Shown: piece after piece, positions 29,015-38,610 of the stretch
How positions within the stretch are numbered: the first letter of the stretch is position 1
Layout: every line of letters begins with the position of its first letter
DNA from: Trebonia sp963737285
GTDB taxonomy: Bacteria > Actinomycetota > Actinomycetes > Streptosporangiales > Streptosporangiaceae
DNA: 64,000 nucleotides
Direction of reading: 5' to 3'
NCBI GenBank assembly: GCA_963737285.1
Contig: CAVTRT010000003.1
Coordinates: 310,001-374,000 of the forward strand
Notes under the pieces: generated by a model
Databases searched by the model: none
What the model saw: only the letters and a program-made list of their open reading frames with translations
Told to the model about the DNA's origin: nothing
Program-made: the position numbers and the translations under genes

Positions 29015-29947
29015 GTGAAAAGATACATGTTGAAGCGGCTAGGAATGACGGTTACCGGTGGCCTCGCGGCGCTGGCCCTCTTCCTTCCGGTGAGTGGGGC
29101 GTCGGCCGCGACGACCACTTTGAAGGGTGACTGGGCGCCGTTCAACCGGTGCCCGGTCGAGAACTCGGCGATGCTCGCCGCCGACGGGAAGCTCGACGCT
29201 CGCGTTCTGCCTGGCCTCCGACTCGCCGTCCGGAAGCATCACGCTCGGCAACCTGACCGTACCTTCTGGCGACGTCAATCTGCAGGCTGGCGTGCTGGAA
29301 AACCTCAACACTGGTGCTTTCACCGTTGTCTCACCAAGTGGTGGCGCGCTCGTCACGGCGCCGGTCCAGGTCCCCGGGGGCCTGCTCGGCCTGATGTGCC
29401 CGAGCAGTGTCCCGGTGGTGAGCGCCGTCTGCGCCGAGATCAGCAACAGCACGCTGAACACGATCACCGCCGTCGTCGAGCCGGCCGGAAGCCGTCGGGA
29501 TTCAGCCTGGCCGCCGGGCGCAGCCAGGGAGTGCCGATCATCACCGTGCCGGTGATGATCGCGCTGCAGAATCCGCTGCTCGGCTCGACCTGTTACGTCG
29601 GCTCGAAGAGCAACCCCATCCTGCTCACCCCGGAGAACCTCACCGCTGCGACGATCGGAGGCGAATTCTTCGACGCCAATGGGACACCCGACCCGTCAGG
29701 CGTGATGCAAGCGATTGCCAGCACTGGCGGGACACAGGGTGCCGGGTCCGCCGCTATCCCCGGGGCGACCGGCTGCGGGTTGCTCGGCGTGCTTGACGGT
29801 GCCGTTGACCTGAAGGTGGGGCTGCCATCGCCCGCTGGAAAGAGCAGCTTCATCCTTGACAACGCGTCCAGCTACTTCGCCGGTCTTGCCTCACCGGGTT
29901 CCGGCGACGGGAAGCTGCTCGCCCAGTACTGGAACTCGGCCCGGTAG
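29015..29947 (+). CDS. Secreted protein (two compensating frameshifts)
   Basis: GTG 29015 with GGAG upstream. The signal peptide covers residues 1-32 (LGMTVTGGLAALALFLPV then SGASAA). The mature protein begins in frame 2, moves to frame 3 at ~29195-29203 (AFCLASDSPSGSITLGNLTVPSG ...) and returns to frame 2 at ~29487-29490 (KPSGFSLAAGRSQGVPIITVPV). The corrected protein of ~310 residues resembles a family of actinomycete secreted proteins with paired Cys (GSTCYVGS, GATGCG) and a ...NPLLGSTCYVGSKSNPILL core; no function is established. It precedes the mce operon in the same direction, so it may be part of the cell-envelope lipid-handling neighbourhood. Confidence 0.68.
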   Translation: MKRYMLKRLGMTVTGGLAALALFLPVSGASAATTTLKGDWAPFNRCPVENSAMLAADGKLDARVLPGLRLAVRKHHARQPDRTFWRRQSAGWRAGKPQHWCFHRCLTKWWRARHGAGPGPRGPARPDVPEQCPGGERRLRRDQQQHAEHDHRRRRAGRKPSGFSLAAGRSQGVPIITVPVMIALQNPLLGSTCYVGSKSNPILLTPENLTAATIGGEFFDANGTPDPSGVMQAIASTGGTQGAGSAAIPGATGCGLLGVLDGAVDLKVGLPSPAGKSSFILDNASSYFAGLASPGSGDGKLLAQYWNSAR

Positions 29948-29970
29948 TCCGCAGCCGCGTCATCTCCGAC

Positions 29971-30006
29971 AATGGCCTGGCCGGCGGTCACTGCGGCCGG
30001 GCCATT
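29971..30006 (+). terminator. Hairpin between the secreted-protein gene and the mce operon
   Basis: AATGGCCTGGCCG (29971-29983) pairs with CGGCCGGGCCATT (29994-30006) over 13 bp with one G-U pair. It lies 24 bp after the stop codon. Confidence 0.75.
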
Positions 30007-30276
30007 CCGCTATTCGTGCGCTGACCAGCAATTTTTGTTTTTGTGATAAATCCATGTTCGCTGTTTTGTCATTGGGTGATGAACGGCATTGGCGAGTCAC
30101 GTTTGGGGAACATTGACTTGTGTTATTCCGGAGAAGGGGAATAATGTACCCGACAGTAACTTACTCGAAGCCGCCGTTCCGCACTCAATCGCGGTAGCGG
30201 CCAGCGGAATGCGGTCAGTCGGGCCTTGCCGCGGGAACGCGAGATGGGCGGAACTGGAAGGAGCGGTGGTCGCCGA
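30007..30276 (+). promoter_or_regulatory. Probable mce operon promoter region
   Basis: 270 bp with no gene. The stretch 30025-30150 is markedly AT-rich for this genome, with a T-run at 30032-30042 and TTGACTTGTG around 30113, and contains the most likely operon promoter. I saw no exact copy of the TACTCRCCRGTA operators, only a TTACTCGAAG at 30161-30170. Confidence 0.5.
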
Positions 30277-31343
30277 GTGGGCGCTGAGGTGGTGGTTGAG
30301 GGACTGACCAAGTTCTTCGGCCGCAAGAGCGTGTGGCAGGACATATCGCTCACGATCCCCGCAGGCGAAGTGAGCGTGATGCTTGGGCCGTCCGGCACTG
30401 GGAAGACAGTCTTCCTCAAGTCGCTGGTCGGGGCCTACGGCCCGAGTACGGGCACGTGTACGTCGACGGCACGGACATCGTGAACTGCTCGGACAGGAAG
30501 CTGTACCGGGCGCGCCGCCTGTTCGGCCTGATGTTCCAGGACGGGGCGCTGTTCGGCAGCCTGAGCCTGTTCGACAACATCGCGTTCCCGCTCCGTGAGC
30601 ATACCAAGCTCAAGGAGAAGCAGATCCGGGAGATCGTCTTGGACAAGATGGCCCTCGTCGGGCTCGCCGGCGAGGAGAACAAGCTGCCCGGGCAGATCTC
30701 CGGCGGCATGCGCAAGCGCGCGGGCCTCGCCCGCGCCCTCGTCCTGGAGCCGCAGATCATCCTTTGCGACGAGCCGGACTCCGGCCTCGACCCGGTGCGT
30801 ACCTCTTACCTGTCCCAGTTGCTGATCGACCTCAACGCGCGGATCGACGCGACGATCTTGATCGTCACTCACAACATCCAGATCGCTACCACCGTCCCTG
30901 ACAACATCGGGATGCTGTTTCGCGGCGAGCTCGTCGGCTTCGGTCCCCGCGAGATGATGCTCACCAGCCCGAACCCGGTCATCGCGCAGTTCCTCGAAGG
31001 CCGCCGCCTCGGCCCGATCGGCATGGCCGAGGAGAAGGACGAGGCCACGATGGAGATCGAGCGGGCCCACCTGGACGCCGGTCATCTTGACGGCGGCACC
31101 GGCGCCAGGCCGCCAGGCATAACGCCGCAGCTCAATCCCACGCCCGGAGTGCCTGCCCGGCAGGCCGTCACGCGCCGCAGGGAACGCGTCATGTCCATGA
31201 TCGACACGGTCCCCCCGCACTTGCGCGACACGATCCTGGACGGCTTCACCCCCGCCGACCTCGCCCGCTACGAGATCTCACACGGCGACCCCGGCGCCGG
31301 AAGCCAGCCCGGCGCGGCGGGGGGGCTGTGGGGCCAGCGGTGA
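30277..31343 (+). CDS. Mce-system ATP-binding protein (MlaF/Mkl-like; one frameshift)
   Basis: ABC-transporter ATPase of ~355 residues that energises Mce lipid import. The Walker A motif GPSGTGKTVFLKSLVG is in frame 1. At ~30430, in a CGGGGCC run, the frame shifts to 3, continuing LRPEYGHVYVDGTDI, the Q-loop MFQDGALF, the signature SGGMRKRAGLARAL, Walker B IILCDEPDSGLDP and the H-loop VTHN. MFQDGALFGS and the SGGMRKR signature are typical of the MlaF branch. A C-terminal extension of ~100 residues is actinobacterial. The start is uncertain; GTG 30277 is one option. Its stop overlaps GTG 31340 of the first YrbE gene, so it is the first gene of the operon. Confidence 0.88.
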
Positions 31344-32203
31344 CCGACTTCCCGTCCATCCTTCCCGAGCCGCCGGCGCCGGACCCGGGCTGGCTCCCCG
31401 CCCAGCGCCAGGCCCTGGAGCCGCCCAAGGCGCCCGCGGCCGCGCTCGCCCCGCTGCGGCAGGTCGGCGAGATCTTCGCCTTCGGCGGCACCACCGTGAT
31501 GGCGACGTTCCGGCGGCCGTTCGCGCTGCGCGAGCTGATCGAGCAGTTCTGGTTCATCGCCAGCGTCACGATCTTGCCCACCGCCCTGGTGTCCATCCCG
31601 TTCGGCGCCGTCATCGCCTTGCAGGTTGGCTCGCTCCTTCAGCAGTTCGGCGCGCAGTCGTTTACCGGCGCGGGCAGCGTGATCGCCGTCGTCCAGCAGG
31701 CCAGCCCGCTCATCGTCGCCCTGGTGATCGCGGGCGCGGCGGGCTCGGCGATCTGCGCGGACCTGGGCGCCCGCAAGATCCGCGAGGAACTGGACGCGAT
31801 GGCCGTCATGAGCGTCTCGCCCATCCAGCGACTCGTCGTGCCCCGCGTGCTCGCCGTCACTGGCGTCTCCGTCCTGCTCAACGGCCTCACGAGCGTCGTC
31901 GGCATCCTCGGTGGCTACTTCCTCAACGTGTATGTCCAGCACGGCACGCCGGGCTCCTACCTGTCCAGCTTCTCCACCCTGGCCCAGCTGCCCGACCTGT
32001 ATATCAGCGAGATCAAGGCGCTGATATTCGGCTTCATCGTCGGCATCGTCGCCTCCTACCGCGGCCTGCACCCCAAGCCCGGGCCGAAGGGCGTCGGCGA
32101 CGCCGTGAACGAGTCCGTCGTCATCGCGTTCGTGCTGCTGTTCGTGGTCAACGTGGTGCTGACCGCCATCTACCTGCAAGTCGTCCCCGCGAAGGGAGCA
32201 TGA
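31340..32203 (+). CDS. yrbEA: Mce-associated permease YrbE-A (MlaE-like)
   Basis: 287-residue membrane permease of the MlaE/YrbE family. It has a proline-rich cytosolic leader of ~45 residues, then five or six hydrophobic segments including VTILPTALVSIPFGAVIALQ and SPLIVALVIAGAAGSAIC. The family-specific cytosolic helix is DLGARKIREELDAMAVMSVSP, the site that contacts the ATPase. The start is GTG 31340, overlapping the ATPase stop. It pairs with the next gene to form the permease heterodimer. Confidence 0.9.
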   Translation: MTDFPSILPEPPAPDPGWLPAQRQALEPPKAPAAALAPLRQVGEIFAFGGTTVMATFRRPFALRELIEQFWFIASVTILPTALVSIPFGAVIALQVGSLLQQFGAQSFTGAGSVIAVVQQASPLIVALVIAGAAGSAICADLGARKIREELDAMAVMSVSPIQRLVVPRVLAVTGVSVLLNGLTSVVGILGGYFLNVYVQHGTPGSYLSSFSTLAQLPDLYISEIKALIFGFIVGIVASYRGLHPKPGPKGVGDAVNESVVIAFVLLFVVNVVLTAIYLQVVPAKGA

Positions 32204-32207
32204 CCCG

Positions 32208-33056
32208 ATGGCCCTCACCGAGGACCTGGCCGCTAAGGCCGCGCGGACGGCCGACCGCAGCCTGTCGTGGCTGGACATCCTCGGCGACCAGCTCCTGTTC
32301 TACATACGCGCGCTGCTGTGGATACCGCGCGCCATCCGCCGCTACCCGAAGGAGATCCTGCGGATCTTGTCCGAGGTCGCCTTCGGCAGCGGGGGCCTGG
32401 CGCTGGTCGGCGGTACCGTCATCGTGATGATCGGCCTGACGCTGTCCACCGGCATCGTCGTCGGCCTGCAGGGCTACTACGCCCTGAACCAGATCGGCGC
32501 CTCAGCGTTCACCGGGTTCATCTCCGCGTACTTCAACACGCGGGAGATCGCCCCCCTGGTAGCCGGGCTCGCGCTGTCCGCCACCGTCGGCGCCGGGTTC
32601 ACCGCCCAGCTCGGCTCCATGCGGATCAACGAGGAGATCGACGGACTCGAGGGCATGGGCGTACCCAGCCTGCCCTACCTGGTGACCACCAGGATCATCG
32701 CCGGCGTCGTCGCCATCATCCCGCTGTACGCCATCGGCCTGGTCACCTCCTACTTTGCCTCCCGTGAGGTGACCATCGTGTTCGACGGCCAGTCCTCAGG
32801 CACCTACGACCACTACTTCAACCTGTTCCTGTCCCCGGTCGACGTGCTGTGGTCGTTCCTCAAGGTGCTGATCTTCTCCACGATGGTGATCTGCATCCAC
32901 GCCTACTACGGCTACCGCGCCAAGGGCGGCCCCGCGGGCGTCGGCGTCGCCGTCGGCCGGGCGGTGCGCACCGCGATCGTGCTGATCAACATCGTCGACT
33001 TCTTCATGTCGCTCGCCATCTGGGGCGCGACCACGACCGTGCGGGTGGCGGGATGA
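32208..33056 (+). CDS. yrbEB: Mce-associated permease YrbE-B (MlaE-like)
   Basis: 282 residues. It has the same fold as the preceding permease, with GTVIVMIGLTLSTGIVVGLQ, PLVAGLALSATVGAGFTAQLGSMRINEEIDGLEGMGV (the MlaE coupling-helix motif) and several C-terminal membrane helices. The start is 4 bp after the previous stop and the stop overlaps mceA (ATGA). Completes the two-permease set expected in actinobacterial mce operons. Confidence 0.9.
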   Translation: MALTEDLAAKAARTADRSLSWLDILGDQLLFYIRALLWIPRAIRRYPKEILRILSEVAFGSGGLALVGGTVIVMIGLTLSTGIVVGLQGYYALNQIGASAFTGFISAYFNTREIAPLVAGLALSATVGAGFTAQLGSMRINEEIDGLEGMGVPSLPYLVTTRIIAGVVAIIPLYAIGLVTSYFASREVTIVFDGQSSGTYDHYFNLFLSPVDVLWSFLKVLIFSTMVICIHAYYGYRAKGGPAGVGVAVGRAVRTAIVLINIVDFFMSLAIWGATTTVRVAG

Positions 33057-34315
33057 GCGAGCTGAAGCCTCCCTCCACCGTCTGGTTCAAGACCAGGCAG
33101 CGGCTGGCCGGGGTGGTCTTCCTCGCGATTCTCGCGCTGCTGGCGGGGATCGCGGTCGCCGCCTACAACAAGGAGTTCAGCTCGGACACGATGGTCGCCC
33201 TCTACACCGACAGCACCGGCAACGAGATGAACATCAACGCCGACGTGAGCGTCCGCGGCGTGGTCGTCGGCCAGGTCCGCTCGATCACCTCGACGGGCGG
33301 TGGCGCGAAACTCGAGCTAGCGATCACGCCGTCAGTGGCCGCCAGCCTGCCCGCGAACGTGACCGCGCAGATGCTGCCGACCACCTTGTTCGGCGAGCGG
33401 TACGTGGCGCTCATCAGGCCCTCGGCACCGTCGGCGCAGACGCTGGCGCAGACGAGAGTCGTCGATCAGGACCGCTCCGCCGACGCGATCGAGCTGGAGA
33501 CCGTGCTGAACGACGTGCTGCCGATGCTGACGGCCATTCAGCCGCAGAAGATCTCGGTCACCCTCACCGCCATCGCCGACACCCTGCAGGACCGGGGAAG
33601 CACGCTTGGCCAGACGCTGGATGAGGTCAACACCTACCTGAAGCAGTTCAACCCGCAACTGCCCACCCTAGATGCGGACATCAGCGAGCTGGTGAAGGTC
33701 ACCGCGGCCTACACGCAGGCCGCGCCGGATGTTATCGCGGCGCTGCGGGACTTCAGCGTGACGAGCCAGACGGTCGCCAGCGAGGCGGGCAACCTGGACT
33801 CGCTGTACTCGGTGGTCACCAGCGCGTCACAGAACCTCACCACGTTCCTGGACGACAACAAGCGCAACCTGATCTCCTTGTCCGACGACGGCGGGCCGCC
33901 GCTGCGGGTGCTGGCGAGGTACTCCGCCGAGTTCCCCTGCGTCCTGCAGCAGCTCACCGACTTCATTCCGAACGTGGACAAGGCCCTCGGGGCCGGCACC
34001 AGGCAGCCCGGCCTGCACACGACCATCGCCGTGGTGCCCGCGAAGCAGCCGTACAAGCCAGTCGTCAGCACTCCGCGATACGGCGACAACACCGGGCCGG
34101 AGTGCTACGCCACCCCGCTGCGTGGCGTCAGCCTGAACGACGGCGCCCCTGACATCTCCACGGCCGGCCTGGGGCTGCCCAACTCGCCGCAGGAGAACGA
34201 GCTGGTCAACGAGCTCGTGGCCCCCGAGGTCAACGTGGCACCGGACAGCCTGCCCGACTGGTCCAGCGTCCTGCTCGGCCCGATCTACCGCGGAACGACG
34301 GTGAAGATCGGATGA
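33053..34315 (+). CDS. mceA: MceA: mammalian-cell-entry domain protein
   Basis: 420 residues. A short cytosolic tail and one N-terminal membrane anchor (LAGVVFLAILALLAGIAVA) precede the MlaD/MCE domain (TDSTGNEMNINADVSVRGVVVGQVRSI ... TTLFGERYVALIRP). A long helical region (~150-290) then forms the substrate tunnel in the hexamer, ending in a Pro-rich tail. MceA is the first of six paralogues (A-F) that span the envelope to carry hydrophobic substrates to the YrbE permeases. All junctions are ATGA overlaps. Confidence 0.9.
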   Translation: MSELKPPSTVWFKTRQRLAGVVFLAILALLAGIAVAAYNKEFSSDTMVALYTDSTGNEMNINADVSVRGVVVGQVRSITSTGGGAKLELAITPSVAASLPANVTAQMLPTTLFGERYVALIRPSAPSAQTLAQTRVVDQDRSADAIELETVLNDVLPMLTAIQPQKISVTLTAIADTLQDRGSTLGQTLDEVNTYLKQFNPQLPTLDADISELVKVTAAYTQAAPDVIAALRDFSVTSQTVASEAGNLDSLYSVVTSASQNLTTFLDDNKRNLISLSDDGGPPLRVLARYSAEFPCVLQQLTDFIPNVDKALGAGTRQPGLHTTIAVVPAKQPYKPVVSTPRYGDNTGPECYATPLRGVSLNDGAPDISTAGLGLPNSPQENELVNELVAPEVNVAPDSLPDWSSVLLGPIYRGTTVKIG

Positions 34316-35412
34316 CCGCGACACAGGAGATGCCGGCAGCGCCGACCGGGCCGCCACCGCAGGCGCAGGCGGCCCGCCCCCGTATCCGCCGCACGTCCGT
34401 CGCGAGACCGCTGATCTTCTCGATCATCTTCATCGCGACGACGGTCGCGGCCACGACCGTGCTGGGCCTGTCCATCGCCAACACGAGCGTCGGTGCCTCC
34501 ACCGGCTACTACGCCACGTTCACCGACGTCACCGGCGTGCAGGTCGGCGACGACGTGGACATCGCCGGCGTCGAGGTCGGCCAGGTCAGCTCGATCAGCG
34601 TCAGCGACAGGAACCTGGCCCAGGTCGGGTTCTCCGTGCAATCCGGCCGCGTGCTGCCCGCCTCGGTGACCGCGACGATCTACTACAAGGACCTGATCGG
34701 CGACCGGTACATCAACCTCGCCCCTGGCACGGGCGTGCCGGGCCAGGCGCTCGCCCCGGGCGGCACCATCCCGGTCACCCAGACCACCCCGGCGCTGAAC
34801 CTCACCGAGCTCTTCAACGGGTTCCAGCCCCTGTTCGAGGCGCTCAGCCCCGGCGACGTGAACCAGCTCGCCGCCGAGATCATCCAGGTGCTCCAGGGCG
34901 AGGGCACCACGATGGACACCCTGCTGACCAACGTCGGCTCGCTGACCACCACCCTCGCCGACCGAGCCAAGGTCATCGACTCGGTGATCAGGAACCTCAA
35001 TAGCGTGGTCGCCACGATCAACGCCAGAGGCGGCGAGCTCACCGGCCTGGTCACCACGCTGCAGCAGCTTGTCACCGGCCTCGCGCAGGACAGGGAGCCG
35101 ATCGGCAATGCGATCGGCGCCCTGTCGAACCTGACCAACGCGACCGCAGGGCTCCTGCGGCAGGCCAACCCGCCGATCACCGCCGACATCAAGTCCCTCG
35201 GCGCGCTGTCCGGGACGCTGGCCGACAACACGCCGCTCATCACCGCGTTCCTGAAGAACCTGCCCGTCAAGGAGGAAGACATAGCCCGCCTTAGCTCGTA
35301 CGGCTCCTGGTTCAACCTGTACGAGTGCTCCGCGTCGGTCAGCGGCGTGCAAGAGGCCGACGGCCCCGCCCCGACCGGCGTCCCGGTGACGGCCGCGAGG
35401 TGCAAGTCATGA
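34312..35412 (+). CDS. mceB: MceB: MCE domain protein
   Basis: 366 residues: a Pro/Ala-rich cytosolic tail, an anchor near residues 33-55 (PLIFSIIFIATTVAATTVLG), the MCE beta-barrel (TDVTGVQVGDDVDIAGVEVGQVSSI ... DLIGDRYINLAPG), then a long helical segment and a C-terminal Cys-containing tail (LYECSASVSG). Start ATG 34312 overlaps the mceA stop. Assigned as B by position. Confidence 0.88.
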   Translation: MTATQEMPAAPTGPPPQAQAARPRIRRTSVARPLIFSIIFIATTVAATTVLGLSIANTSVGASTGYYATFTDVTGVQVGDDVDIAGVEVGQVSSISVSDRNLAQVGFSVQSGRVLPASVTATIYYKDLIGDRYINLAPGTGVPGQALAPGGTIPVTQTTPALNLTELFNGFQPLFEALSPGDVNQLAAEIIQVLQGEGTTMDTLLTNVGSLTTTLADRAKVIDSVIRNLNSVVATINARGGELTGLVTTLQQLVTGLAQDREPIGNAIGALSNLTNATAGLLRQANPPITADIKSLGALSGTLADNTPLITAFLKNLPVKEEDIARLSSYGSWFNLYECSASVSGVQEADGPAPTGVPVTAARCKS

Positions 35413-36395
35413 AGGGGCCCCGCAGGCCAGTCCTGATCGCCGTCATCGGACTGCTCGTCATCGCCGCAGTTTCCTGGATCGGGTTCAACGCCAACGACCT
35501 GCCGTTCGTCAGCCGCGGCACGAGCTACACCGCGTACTTCACCGAGGCCGCCGGGCTCGCGCCGGGTAACACGGTCCGGGTCGCCGGGGTCACTGTCGGC
35601 ACGGTCACCGGCGTGTCGCTGGACGGCGCGCAGGTCAAGGTGTCGTTCGACGTGAAGAACGCCTGGGTTGGCGACGATTCCACCGTGGCGATCGACATCG
35701 TTACGATCCTGGGGGAGAAATGCCTCGCCGTTGACCCGCTCGGCCCGGTGCCGCAGGACCCCTCGCGGCCTATCCCCTCCAGCCGGACCACTTCGCCCTA
35801 CGACGTCACCCAGGCGCTTGCGGAGATGGGCACCGTGTTCCAGCAGGTCGACACTACCTCGGTGGCCAAGGCCCTGGAGGACATCTCGGCCACGTTCGCG
35901 AACACGCCGCCCGCCGTGCACCAGTCGCTCACCGGGCTGGCCGCGCTGTCGCAGGCGATCGCGTCGCAAGACAGCCAGATCGCCACCCTGCTGCAGGGCA
36001 CCAGCCAGCTCAGCGGGACGGTGGCCAGCGAGGACAGCGAGTTGCAGACCCTGATCAGCGACGGGAACCTGCTGCTGGCCGAACTGGAGCAGCAGCAGCA
36101 GGCGATCGGCTCCCTGCTGACCGGCACCGAGGCCCTGTCCACGCAACTGGAGACCCTCGTCAAGAGCGACGACGCCACGCTCGGCCCGATGCTGGCCAAG
36201 CTGGACAAGGTCACCACCGTGCTGGAGCAAAACCAGGCGAACCTCCAAAAGGCGCTTCAGCTCGCCGGGCCCTACACCCGGCTGACCGGGAACCTGCTTG
36301 GCAGCGGCCCCTGGTTCGACGCCTACCTGTGCGGGCTGATCCCGCAGTCCTACGGCGGCACCCAGCCGACTACCGGATGCGAGCCACCCAAGTGA
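35409..36395 (+). CDS. mceC: MceC: MCE domain protein
   Basis: 328 residues: a single anchor at the very N-terminus (PVLIAVIGLLVIAAVSWIGF), the MCE domain (EAAGLAPGNTVRVAGVTVGTVTGV), a helical region with Gln/Leu heptads (LLLAELEQQQQAIGSLL), and an LCGLIPQSYGG terminus. ATG 35409 overlaps the mceB stop; the 28 upstream codons in this frame belong to mceB. Confidence 0.88.
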   Translation: MKGPRRPVLIAVIGLLVIAAVSWIGFNANDLPFVSRGTSYTAYFTEAAGLAPGNTVRVAGVTVGTVTGVSLDGAQVKVSFDVKNAWVGDDSTVAIDIVTILGEKCLAVDPLGPVPQDPSRPIPSSRTTSPYDVTQALAEMGTVFQQVDTTSVAKALEDISATFANTPPAVHQSLTGLAALSQAIASQDSQIATLLQGTSQLSGTVASEDSELQTLISDGNLLLAELEQQQQAIGSLLTGTEALSTQLETLVKSDDATLGPMLAKLDKVTTVLEQNQANLQKALQLAGPYTRLTGNLLGSGPWFDAYLCGLIPQSYGGTQPTTGCEPPK

Positions 36396-37519
36396 AATTC
36401 AAAGTCCCGCAGATCCATTTTCCCCGAACGAGCCGTGGTCCTGCCCCAGCCCACGCGCCTGGCCCGAGCGGCAGGACGGGGAAGATCGTCATCCTGACCA
36501 TGGTCGCGTTCGTGCTGGTCGTCGGGATCGGCGGCACGGTGATCTCGCTGCGCGGCCCCGGGCCCGCCCAGTACACCGCGTACTTCAGCGAGGCGGTCGG
36601 CGTGTACCCGGGATCGGACGTCGACGTCCTCGGCGTCAAGGTAGGCGCTATCGACTCGGTGCAGCCGCAAGGAAAAGACGTCAAGGTCGTCATGTCGGTC
36701 GACCAGAACGTCACCATTCCAGCCGGCGCCGACGCGGTGGTGATCGTGCCGAGCGTCATCGCCGACCGCTACATTCAGCTCACGCCGGCCTACACCGGCG
36801 GCGCGGCGCTCGCGCCCGGCAGCGTCATCCCGCGCAGCCGCACCGCCACCCCGGTGGAGATCGACCAGATCTACTCCGCCATCGCCAAGCTGGCCGGCGA
36901 CCTCGGGCCGAACGGCGCCAATTCCCATGGCGCGCTTTCCGACGTCCTGAACACCGGCGCCGCCAACCTCAAGGGCAACGGCCAGTCGCTGGCGACGACG
37001 ATCGACCAGATGAGCCAGCTCGCGCAGACGCTCCACGGAAGCCAGAGCAGCTTCTTCGGCACGATCAGCAACCTGCAGAAGTTCGCGGACATGCTGCAGT
37101 CGAACAACGGCCAGGTCCAGACCGCGCAGGCCCAGCTCGCCGAGGTGTCCGGGTTCCTGGCCGCGGACCGGTCCCAGCTCGCGGGGGCGCTGTCCGAACT
37201 GTCCACCGCGCTCGCACAGGTGCAGTCGTTCATCAGCGCCAACCGGGCCGAGCTGAAGGCCAACATCACGAACCTGGAGGGGATTACCACCGTGCTCGTC
37301 AAGGAACGGGCATCCATCGCCGAGGCCCTCGACAACGAGCCGCTGGCGGCCGACAACTTCATCGCCGCCTACGACCCCTCGACGCAGACGCTCAACGCCC
37401 GCGACGACCTGAACGAGCTGAGCACAGGACCCTGCAGCTACCTCACCAACCCAGACCAGGCTGACTGCCCGCTGCCGCTCCCGGCCACGGGAAGGCCGTC
37501 CACGGGGAGCTCGCCGTGA
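36392..37519 (+). CDS. mceD: MceD: MCE domain protein
   Basis: 375 residues, GTG start overlapping the mceC stop. A basic/proline-rich cytosolic tail, an anchor (IVILTMVAFVLVVGIGGTVI), the MCE domain (EAVGVYPGSDVDVLGVKVGAIDSV ... IADRYIQLTP), then a long helical tunnel segment rich in Gln/Ser. Confidence 0.88.
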   Translation: MKFKVPQIHFPRTSRGPAPAHAPGPSGRTGKIVILTMVAFVLVVGIGGTVISLRGPGPAQYTAYFSEAVGVYPGSDVDVLGVKVGAIDSVQPQGKDVKVVMSVDQNVTIPAGADAVVIVPSVIADRYIQLTPAYTGGAALAPGSVIPRSRTATPVEIDQIYSAIAKLAGDLGPNGANSHGALSDVLNTGAANLKGNGQSLATTIDQMSQLAQTLHGSQSSFFGTISNLQKFADMLQSNNGQVQTAQAQLAEVSGFLAADRSQLAGALSELSTALAQVQSFISANRAELKANITNLEGITTVLVKERASIAEALDNEPLAADNFIAAYDPSTQTLNARDDLNELSTGPCSYLTNPDQADCPLPLPATGRPSTGSSP

Positions 37520-38595
37520 CCCGCCGTCGGCTCGCCGCCGTCATCGCGGCGGCGGCCGCCGTCGGCCTGCTGACCGGGTGCGGCTCCTCGGGCGGCTTCC
37601 AGGGCATCTACAGCCTGCCGCTGCCCGGCGGGCCGTCCCTGGGCAGCCACCCGTACACGGTCAAGGCCGTGTTCGCCAACGTCGTCGACCTGGTCCCGCA
37701 CGCGAACGTGGAGGTCAACAACGTGGCGGTCGGGCAGGTCACCGGGCTGTCCGTGCCACCGGGCAGCTGGGACGCCACCGTGACGATGACGATCAACGGC
37801 TCGGTCAAGCTGCCGGCCAACGCGATCGCGGAGCTGACCGCCACCAGCTTGCTAGGCGAGGAGTACGTCGCGCTGACCCCGCCGCCGGGAATCACCGATA
37901 GCGCCGCCCTTGGCAACGGCGACACGATCCCGCTGCAGCGAACGACGCAGGACGCGACTGTGGAGCAGGTGCTCGGCGCGCTGTCGCTGCTGCTGAACGG
38001 CGGTGGCCTCGCGCAGATCCACACGATCACGGTGCAGCTCAACGACGCCCTGTCCGGCAACGAGCCGCAGGTCCGGTCGGTTCTGTCCGAGATCACCACG
38101 CTCGTGACGAACCTCAACGCCCACCGCAGCGACATCACCAGCGCGCTCGACGGACTGAACCAGCTGTCGGCGACGCTGGACGCCCGCGACCAGCAGATCG
38201 CCTACGTCCTGGACAACATGACTCCGGGCCTGGCGACGCTGAGTTCCGAGCGGAACCAGCTGGTCACGATGCTGGACGCGCTCGACAAGCTGTCCGGCGT
38301 GGCGGTCTCCACGATCAACGCGTCGCAGGCGGACATGGTCGCCGACCTCAAGAGCCTGCAGCCGATCGTGGCGAACCTCGCCAACGCGGGGAACGCGCTG
38401 CCGGACGCGCTGCAGGTGCTGTTCACCTACCCGTTCCCGGACGCGGTCCTGGGCGACATCAAGGGGGACTACCTGAACGCCTTCCTGAACGTGACGGCGC
38501 AGAAGGGGACGTGCGTCTACGCCCCGCTCGTGCCCGCCGCGCAGCCCAGTACCTCCTTCGCCCCGCGGCAGGCGACCTGCCCGCCGCAGCCATGA
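37516..38595 (+). CDS. mceE: MceE: MCE-domain lipoprotein
   Basis: 359 residues. The lipobox LLTGC at residues 18-22 predicts lipidation of Cys22, the hallmark of the E member of mce operons. The MCE domain reads VVDLVPHANVEVNNVAVGQVTGL ... TSLLGEEYVALTPP, followed by the helical region. GTG 37516 overlaps the mceD stop. The lipid anchor is expected to fix the tip of the Mce tunnel in the outer envelope. Confidence 0.9.
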   Translation: MTRRRLAAVIAAAAAVGLLTGCGSSGGFQGIYSLPLPGGPSLGSHPYTVKAVFANVVDLVPHANVEVNNVAVGQVTGLSVPPGSWDATVTMTINGSVKLPANAIAELTATSLLGEEYVALTPPPGITDSAALGNGDTIPLQRTTQDATVEQVLGALSLLLNGGGLAQIHTITVQLNDALSGNEPQVRSVLSEITTLVTNLNAHRSDITSALDGLNQLSATLDARDQQIAYVLDNMTPGLATLSSERNQLVTMLDALDKLSGVAVSTINASQADMVADLKSLQPIVANLANAGNALPDALQVLFTYPFPDAVLGDIKGDYLNAFLNVTAQKGTCVYAPLVPAAQPSTSFAPRQATCPPQP

Positions 38596-38610
38596 GGAGG
38601 TGACGACCAG